Shown here: piece by piece, positions 1 to 6,800 of the stretch
Numbering within the stretch: the stretch's first letter is position 1
Layout of the letters: the number at the start of each line of letters is the position of its first letter
Source: a virus
Direction: 5' to 3' (one strand)
DNA length: 21,486 bases
Virus record (IMG/VR): IMGVR_UViG_3300020438_000327
Location: 1-21,486 of that record
Translations under genes and position numbers: made by a program
The notes under the pieces: model-generated
Told to the model about the DNA's origin: nothing
Databases searched by the model: none
What the model saw: only the letters and a program-made list of their open reading frames with translations

Positions 1-3000
1 TTCTGTCCTTGAACAGCATCTGTGTTGTTTACAAGAGTTGCAGTAACACCAGATGTCTGACCTGTAATTACTTCACCCTGTTGGAATGTTCCTTTAACTG
101 GGAAGTAGTATAAGAAACCAGAATTATTCTGGTCATTAATCAACTCACCAACAGCACCTGATGTGCCACCAACGAGTCTTTCTCCAGTACTAAGTGCTCC
201 ACTAAGAGGAGTATTAACATCAATTGTAAGACGAAGACCTTTAACAGTACCATCAATGGTTGTCTCAGAAGAATCAAATCCTCTAGCAATTGCACCGTAC
301 TTACCGTAAGATGAGTTACCAGTAACAGCACGAATTCTACCACCCTTAGTAGCGGTGTAAGAAATGTGTGCGTAGTATGTGAAGGATGATACAATCTCAC
401 TAGCAGCAGCGTTAGTAACGTAAATACCAACACCACCATCTAGTACCTGAGTAAAGGAGTCAAACACCATTGACTTGTAAGAAGGTGTTGACGATAGATT
501 GTAATGATTATGTACAGCACCATCAAGTAGAATACCAACTGCTGCTCCAGAGAAGATTGTACAGTTTTGAATGTATGGTGACTTAACGATTGGTGAATTA
601 GGATTGAATCTGAAGAACACACCCTTAATGGTGGCAGTATCCATATCCTTATCATTGGATGTAGAAGGAACAAATCCACTCATTCCTTCAAACACTAACT
701 CTTTAAGAGTAGTATTTGATCCAAGCAAGCACATTGTAGACTCTTCGTTGCTACGAGTTGCTGCTGTTGCAATTGTGATATATGGATCAGTAGCAGTAGT
801 AGCATTTGCATTACCGTTACCAATTGCTGTAGTAACAATACCAATTAATGTTGATAATGCACTGATAACTAAGTTACATTTAGGATCGGTATCAGGAGTA
901 ATTGAATTATCAATTGTTTGTGATAAAGTATTACCTGCACTTACACCTGATACTTGGTTACGTATGACTAAAGTAGCAGTAGTTTCAATATTATTTGCTA
1001 ATCCTGTATCTTCTGCATTAACACCTGTTATTGCTGTTCCACTTGTAAGAGCTACAGCATAATCTTTAACTTTATTATTTCCACCATGCTTAATGTTATA
1101 AGCAATTTCATTAACTAATTCAATCAAACGTGCCTTAACATCATTTTCTGTACCAGTTACAGATCCATTATCAGCAACGTACTTATGATATGCTTCATGA
1201 GCAATGAAAGACTTGTTAGATTGTAACAAATCAAAAGCATCACCGTTCTTATTACCTACAATATCAACATACTTGTCGCTAGTATTCCATGACCCACCAC
1301 TAATATTAAGTATATGGACATTAGTTGCATAATCAGAATCAAGAACCATAGCGGTCTTGGTTCCAGCATCATTAGAAATAACTTCACCAAACTTAAGATG
1401 AGTTACAGATGATGAAAGTCCCAATGCTTGCATACTGGAATCACCAGCAGCAGGTTTAATAATAGAAGTTCTTAAGTTGTCACCATATAGTGAAACAAAT
1501 TCAGGAACAATAATTGGAAGAATCTCTCCAAAAATACCAGACTTAATGAAAATTGTAATTGGGTTTGTAGCAGAAGGTGCTTCAGAACCAGTCAGTCCAC
1601 TGATATAATCACAAGCATATCTTAGAGATGCAAATGCTCTGGAAATACTCTTACCATTGTTAGCATCAGAACCTTCTTTTGTAACATAGTAAACACTTTC
1701 TGTTACATTATTCTTTTCCCAAGTTGGAAGTAATGGAGAACCACCAACAGTTAAAACTTGACCAGTTGCTTCCCTTTGTGCAGCAACGTTACCAACTTTT
1801 GATAATCCATCTGTTACAGCAGATACGAATGTATGTGCAGATGTGTCAGAAGAAATACCAACATTAACTGTGAATGTATTTGCATCTACAACAGTAACAG
1901 TTAACCATTTTCCACTTGCAGGGTCAGTTGCTCTTGGATATGGGTGGTTTGTTGCATTGCTATCCTTATCACAAGTAAACGTGATAGAACTATCATCAAA
2001 TTTAACATAATCTCCAGAACTAAATCCATGACTAGCAACAGTTGCTGTTAGAAGACCAGTTGCACCACTAAATGTTGCATTGGTAATTGTTGTTTTACTT
2101 ACAGCAGCGTTTGCAGTTGAAGCTCCAGATGGAAGTGCAATTCTGTTAACACCTGATGCTGCTTGATAAAGCATGTCTCCAGTTTCTTGAAGAACCTGTG
2201 CTGTATCACCACCTTGTGCAACATAATTCCAATATGTTCCGCCTGGATCCAATTCAGGAGCAGTACTTGCACCACTTACGTCATCTGCTTTACAAACATA
2301 TGAGTTAGAGTTTCTGTTAACAACATCACCTTTCTGATAAACAGTTGCTGAATCCCAACCACCTAACCAGTTAAATCCTTCTCCAATAAGACCCCAAGTA
2401 TTTGCATCGGTAGGAGCAACACCTGTAGAAGTAACTTTATTTACAAATGTATTACCACCAAATCTTACAACATCACCTGGAGCATATGTTGTACCAGAAA
2501 CATATTCACCTTGAGCAGAGAAACCAGTTGTTAATACTTCCCAATTGGTTGTATCTGCATTAGGAGAAGTAGTACCACTGTGGGTTCCTTTACTTACATA
2601 ACTGTAACCTCTGTAAGTTACAATGTCTCCTTTTTGGTATGCTGTTGCTGATACCCAACTATCTTCAAAATTTAGACCTTCAACATAGACTACAAATTTT
2701 GTTGAATCAAAATTTGCACCTGAAGTGTGACCAGTAGTACAACGGTATTGTGTATTACCATGCTTAACTACATCGTTAACTTTGTACCAATAAGCTGCTT
2801 GCCATCCACCAACACTTGCTGCACCTTCTCCTTGAAGATCCCAGTTTCCTAGGTCACTTCCGTAAAAATCTACTTGTAATGCTGTTGATGTATGATTTGT
2901 TGTACAAACATAGGAGTTTGCACCGTACTTGACGATATCGTCAATGACGTAAGCAGTGGAAGCAGTCCAATCACCTCTCCACTTAAACTTTAGTCTACCG

Positions 3001-3017
3001 AGTCTAAAATCTGCCAT
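1..3017 (-). CDS. Large tail fibre/spike protein with CBM5/12-like repeats and beta-helix (3' end outside window)
   Basis: Open from an ATG at 3017 to the window edge, about 1005 codons visible and no stop. An AGGA lies ten bases upstream of the start. Residues ~14-266 hold five copies of a W-x-Y-x2-GD-V-x-Y-G-x2-Y repeat (GDWTASTAY..., GGWQAAYWY..., DSWVSATAYQKGD, YVSGTTYAPGD, GWDSATVYQKGD). This resembles carbohydrate-binding modules of family 5/12. Residues ~305-407 form a separate beta module with ITFTC and YPRATDP motifs. From ~443 (VYYVTKEGSDANNG...) comes a DUF1565-like opening and a probable right-handed parallel beta-helix, ending at the window edge in a GTSGAVGE / GQTSGVTA module. 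Known relatives are structural proteins of T4-like cyanophages. Sugar binding on the host envelope is inferred from the repeats. No catalytic residues can be assigned. Confidence 0.88.
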   Translation of the reverse strand, partial: MADFRLGRLKFKWRGDWTASTAYVIDDIVKYGANSYVCTTNHTSTALQVDFYGSDLGNWDLQGEGAASVGGWQAAYWYKVNDVVKHGNTQYRCTTGHTSGANFDSTKFVVYVEGLNFEDSWVSATAYQKGDIVTYRGYSYVSKGTHSGTTSPNADTTNWEVLTTGFSAQGEYVSGTTYAPGDVVRFGGNTFVNKVTSTGVAPTDANTWGLIGEGFNWLGGWDSATVYQKGDVVNRNSNSYVCKADDVSGASTAPELDPGGTYWNYVAQGGDTAQVLQETGDMLYQAASGVNRIALPSGASTANAAVSKTTITNATFSGATGLLTATVASHGFSSGDYVKFDDSSITFTCDKDSNATNHPYPRATDPASGKWLTVTVVDANTFTVNVGISSDTSAHTFVSAVTDGLSKVGNVAAQREATGQVLTVGGSPLLPTWEKNNVTESVYYVTKEGSDANNGKSISRAFASLRYACDYISGLTGSEAPSATNPITIFIKSGIFGEILPIIVPEFVSLYGDNLRTSIIKPAAGDSSMQALGLSSSVTHLKFGEVISNDAGTKTAMVLDSDYATNVHILNISGGSWNTSDKYVDIVGNKNGDAFDLLQSNKSFIAHEAYHKYVADNGSVTGTENDVKARLIELVNEIAYNIKHGGNNKVKDYAVALTSGTAITGVNAEDTGLANNIETTATLVIRNQVSGVSAGNTLSQTIDNSITPDTDPKCNLVISALSTLIGIVTTAIGNGNANATTATDPYITIATAATRSNEESTMCLLGSNTTLKELVFEGMSGFVPSTSNDKDMDTATIKGVFFRFNPNSPIVKSPYIQNCTIFSGAAVGILLDGAVHNHYNLSSTPSYKSMVFDSFTQVLDGGVGIYVTNAAASEIVSSFTYYAHISYTATKGGRIRAVTGNSSYGKYGAIARGFDSSETTIDGTVKGLRLTIDVNTPLSGALSTGERLVGGTSGAVGELINDQNNSGFLYYFPVKGTFQQGEVITGQTSGVTATLVNNTDAVQGQ

Positions 3018-3029
3018 TTGTTATAATTC

Positions 3030-3395
3030 CTACTTAGGTCCGTTTGTTGTATGATCATAATCTTTATTTAGTCTTGCGACTAAGTAACCATCACTGTCAA
3101 TAAAATAAGTTAAGCGTCTGAAGTCAAACCTGAACTGTTGGTATTTATCATCAGGGTCGCTTGTGTATGTTTTGTCACCTGCTGGTGCATTAATATACTC
3201 AGTTCCCTGAAGAAAATCTGTATACTCTTCACCATCTGTACGGTGAAAATCAAAGACTTCATCTTCAGTAGATCTTGCCTTTGTATAACGAAGCATACCG
3301 TCTTTATCTCTGCGAAGAGCATGAACAGTAAAGTCATTTGAATTTGCAACATTTTGTTCTTGTGTTGCAGTACTTGCACTGAGGTATAAACTCAT
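3030..3395 (-). CDS. Conserved cyanophage virion-associated protein, 121 aa
   Basis: Starts MSLYLSASTATQ. The ATG at 3395 was chosen because GGAGGA lies nine bases upstream and because it overlaps the preceding stop as ATGA, implying translational coupling. A TTG ten codons further upstream is in frame but lacks this support. The product is acidic and hydrophilic, with no membrane segment or signal peptide. The conserved-looking core is NDFTVHALRRDKDGMLRYTK and, near the end, DKYQQFRFDFRRLTYFIDSDGYLVARL. I recognise the type as a small protein that recurs beside fibre genes in T4-like cyanophages, but no function is known to me. Its position between an Mtd-N-like protein and a fibre suggests a fibre-attachment or assembly role, which is inference only. 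Confidence 0.85.
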   Translation of the reverse strand: MSLYLSASTATQEQNVANSNDFTVHALRRDKDGMLRYTKARSTEDEVFDFHRTDGEEYTDFLQGTEYINAPAGDKTYTSDPDDKYQQFRFDFRRLTYFIDSDGYLVARLNKDYDHTTNGPK

Positions 3396-3853
3396 GCTAA
3401 GATCCTCCAGTAATTTCCGTCCCAAACCATCTGAACGTAAAGTCCAGCAACATCTAACACAAAGGTTGAATCAGTATTTCCAAACTTGTTTAAAAACAAT
3501 TGATTACTTCCAGTGGTTGTTAAGGTAACATTATTTATAGCCCACGATGCTTTAAAGTCAGTCATTTCAAGCATGTCACCTACATGAGGAACTGCTCCAT
3601 TTGATTCATAAGGCATTGTTAATGTAATTGCCGTAGCTGATGTATCTAAAAGATACTTGACACCACATGACAATGAGCCGCTAGAATTAACGACTTCCCA
3701 ACGAGCTCGTTGAAGTTCAAAACCTCCAATATCACTACCATCATGTACAACTGCTGTCTTCTTATCGGTATCAACCGTAATCTCAGCAACTGCACCAGTA
3801 AATAGTGCATGTTCTGGAGTAGTGCCTTTTCTAAATTGTACCTGAGTGGTCAT
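3392..3853 (-). CDS. Mtd N-terminal-domain-like short structural protein, 153 aa
   Basis: Residues 1-48 carry the pattern QVQFRKGTTPEHALF...G.AEITVDTDKKTAVVHDG...GGFEL. This is the signature of the N-terminal, particle-anchoring domain of the Bordetella phage major tropism determinant, found at the start of many phage fibres. The remainder (~50-153) is a predicted beta-rich region with VGDMLEMTDF and a C-terminal VQMVWDGNYWRILA tail. The protein is far shorter than Mtd and has no C-type lectin variable region, so it may be an adaptor or trimeric plug rather than a complete receptor-binding protein. A late promoter octamer lies 28 bases upstream of the ATG, and a weak purine-rich GAAGAAAG serves as ribosome site. 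The stop overlaps the next start. Confidence 0.85.
   Translation of the reverse strand: MTTQVQFRKGTTPEHALFTGAVAEITVDTDKKTAVVHDGSDIGGFELQRARWEVVNSSGSLSCGVKYLLDTSATAITLTMPYESNGAVPHVGDMLEMTDFKASWAINNVTLTTTGSNQLFLNKFGNTDSTFVLDVAGLYVQMVWDGNYWRILA
3532..3539 (-). promoter_or_regulatory. Possible internal late promoter octamer TATAAATA
   Basis: A full T4 late octamer lies inside the 153-residue gene, about 137 bases before the next gene's ATG at 3395. Its position in coding sequence makes chance likely in AT-rich DNA, so the call is weak. Confidence 0.25.
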
Positions 3854-3880
3854 TATTTACGCACACTTTCTTCTCAAGTA

Positions 3881-3888
3881 TATTTATA
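3881..3888 (-). promoter_or_regulatory. T4-type late promoter (TATAAATA)
   Basis: The exact T4 late -10 octamer read on the minus strand, in the 37-base gap after the giant repeat gene and 28 bases upstream of the ATG at 3853. T4-like cyanophages use nATAAATA as their late promoter, recognised by the gp55 sigma factor with no -35 box. It would restart transcription for the three genes at the low-coordinate end. Confidence 0.75.
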
Positions 3889-3890
3889 CA

Positions 3891-6800
3891 TCAAATAATC
3901 CAGACCTGTACGTGTGGTGGTTGGAATAGTTGTACCTGTATGAGTGCTCTACCAGTAATTGTTGCACTACCGCTACCGATATATGGAGCAAGAGCAAATG
4001 CCTCATCAAGGTTGTTAACATTAGATATTCTTCCAGAACCTTGATATGCACGAGTGCGAATGTCATAACTATCGCCAGTGATGTCAATCTCAACTGTTGG
4101 TTGTTCCGCAAATGTGAGTAGTGGATCGCCTGATGTACTTCCAACTGTAAGAATACCACCCTGACTGATTTCTCTGAATGTTGACTTCTCTGAAACTCTT
4201 GTTCCATAGAAGGAGAATAGAAGATCTTTTTCGTCTGGGTTGAAACTGATAGATTCTGCTGCACCAGTAAGAACTGGAATATTTCCAAATCCAACGAAGT
4301 CTCTTGCTCTGGTTGTATGAGCATTTCCACTGAGAGGTATTGTACCTTCGCCATCGTGTGCGAACCTGACAAGAACTCCTGCTTCTCCAGTAGTGGAAAG
4401 GGTTCCTGTTCCAATTTCTCTTGCTGTTCTGGAATCTGCACCTTCTCCAGTGAACGAGAAGAGCATTTGTCTCTCGTCTGGATTGAATGTAAGAGACTCG
4501 GCAGCACCACTGAGTTTTTTGAAGAAACCAGAACCAATATAAGAACGTGTAACTCTGAGATCTGATTCTCCAGATGTCTGGAATAGAATTGTACTTGGTT
4601 CTGGTACAATCGCTGTACATTCCGCAGCACCACCAAATCCAAATAGTGAACCAGTACCAATATGCGAAAGAACGACATTGATATATCCTTCGCCACTGAT
4701 TTTGGTTTGAACAAATGGTTGCTCTGCAAATGTAAGTAGTGGATCTCCTGATGTACCAGAGAATGTAAGAGTTCCACCCTCGCTGATTTCCTTGACTGTA
4801 GTTCTGTCTGATCCTTCTCCAAGGAACGAGAAGAGCATTTGCTTCTCTTCTGGGTTGACAGTAAGAGACTCGGCTGCTCCAGCAAACTTCCTGAATGTAC
4901 CAGAACCAATAACATGTGGTACATAATGAATATTTGCCTCTCCAGTAACAGGAATTGTACCTGAACCGTGGAATGCCTGTGTTGTAAGAACTGGATCTGC
5001 TTTTCCAGTAATATCAACTTCAACCTGTTTAATCTCAGAAACACTAGCAGATTCAGAACCTTCTCCAAGGAAGGAGAATAGCATCTGTCTTTCGTCTGGG
5101 TTGACAGTAAGAGACTCGGCTGCTCCAGCAAACTTCCTGAATGTACCAGAACCAAAGTGTGTAAGAGAGAATACAATATGTACTTCGCCACTGACTTTGT
5201 ATAGACCCTGAGTTTCGTATGTAGATCTGACTGCAATAGATGCACCACTGAATCCAAAGAGAGAACCAGATGCAATTGTAGAAACAGAACGATTCTCTGT
5301 ACCTTCTCCTGTGAAGGAGAATAGCATTTGCTTCTCGTCTGGATTGAAGGTAACAGATTCTGCTGCTCCAGAAATTTTCTTGAGTGTACCAGTACCAACA
5401 AATACTCTTGTTCTGTCTGTGTCTGCAATTCCAGTAACAGGAATATTTCCAAAGAATACTTCTGATTTTGTAGATCGTGTAGATGATTCTCCAGTAAGAC
5501 GTATAACGCCAGAACTTGTTTCTGCAACAGATGTTTTCTCTGCCTCTCTTGTTCCAATAAAGGAGAAGAGCATTTGCTTCTCCAAAGGATTGAAGGTAAG
5601 AGACTCTGCTGCACCAGCAAATTTCCTGAATGTACCAGTACCAACAACACTTGGTACATAATGAGTCTTGCCTTCTCCAGTAACAGGAATTGTACCAAAG
5701 ACATTCCAACAAGGTTGCCAATCGTAAGTATCCCAATCGCTGAGTGGTCCTCTGCGAAGAGTGAATAGTTTTCCATCTCCTTCTTCTCTGAAGGTTGCCT
5801 TTTCTGCACCTTCTCCAAGGAACGAGAAGAGCATTTGCTTCTCTTCTGGATTGAAGGTAACAGATTCTGCTGCTCCAGAGAATTTGTTGAATGTTCCAGA
5901 ACCAATAACATGGGGAACCCAATGAGTCTTGGCTTCTTCTGTCCGTATTGTAAATCCACCCTTGGATACCCAAGAAGGTTGCCAGTCGTATGTTGTCCAT
6001 CTATCAAACGGACCAGGAACAAACTTGAATAGAACTGTCTGTTCTTCTGGGGAAACTCCAACACTTTCAGCACCACCACCCATGCTCCATAGGTTACCTT
6101 TACCAAAGGTACGGAGACTGAAGTTAGGTTTACCAGCACCGTATACCTTGACTGGAGGTTCAGCAGGTGAATCCCATTGAGGTGGTACAACAATATCTGC
6201 ATCACCACTGATGTTGATACCATAAACTTTATGCTCACTCTCACCTGTAGTGACGTAAGTGTATACTTGTATTTCAGCAGTAATTGCATCACCACGTATG
6301 ACACCAAGTTCACCGAATGGACAATCCTTACCAGTATCATCAAGAATCCAACCACGATCCCAAAGACCGTCTTCTGTATCCTCAACAGTTCCATTATCCC
6401 AAGAATCGGTAACAGTTGAAAGTTGACTTGGAATAGTGTAAGTAACACCATCTGCAATTGACAATACACCAGAAACACTAGTGCAACCAGTAGATGCAAC
6501 AGTATTGGATGTTACATCTCCACTAACATCAACACAGGCAACTGCTGCTCTATCAACGAGTAATCCATAATCAAGTTCCTCTGGATCAATACAGACACCA
6601 AGATCATAAACCTCAGTATGTTTCTCATCTGAAAGCTCTGTGAGTTCTGGTTTTCTAGAACGTAGTTTGATTGTACCAGAACCATAGTAAGCCTCGGTCT
6701 CTGTGATGTAACCTCCACTAAGAGACTTGATGGATCCACTACTAAATTCACTAAAGGTGAGATTATAAGGTTCTGCTGTTCCAAGGAATGAGAAGAGCAT

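Noticed and set aside
571-1062. Plus-strand reading frame of 163 codons
   Set aside because: It is antisense to the beta-helix fibre frame, which is unbroken with recognisable motifs. No ribosome site or known domain supports it, and every supported gene here is on the minus strand.
3142-3149. GATAAATA octamer inside the 121-residue gene
   Set aside because: It matches nATAAATA, but is 125 bases from the next ATG, in coding sequence, and is expected by chance in AT-rich DNA.
3396-3425. Upstream TTG start for the 121-residue protein
   Set aside because: The ATG at 3395 has GGAGGA and an ATGA coupling with the previous gene. The extra ten residues are the previous gene's sequence in another frame.
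3392-3853. Diversity-generating retroelement suggested by the Mtd-like domain
   Set aside because: No reverse transcriptase, no template repeat and no lectin-type variable region are visible in the window.
3884-6499. A second long same-strand reading frame (about 870 codons) inside the giant repeat gene
   Set aside because: It follows from repeats whose length is a multiple of three: a lack of stops in one unit is copied to all. The product is Leu/Gln/Ser-rich low complexity, has no sensible start context, and shows no domain.
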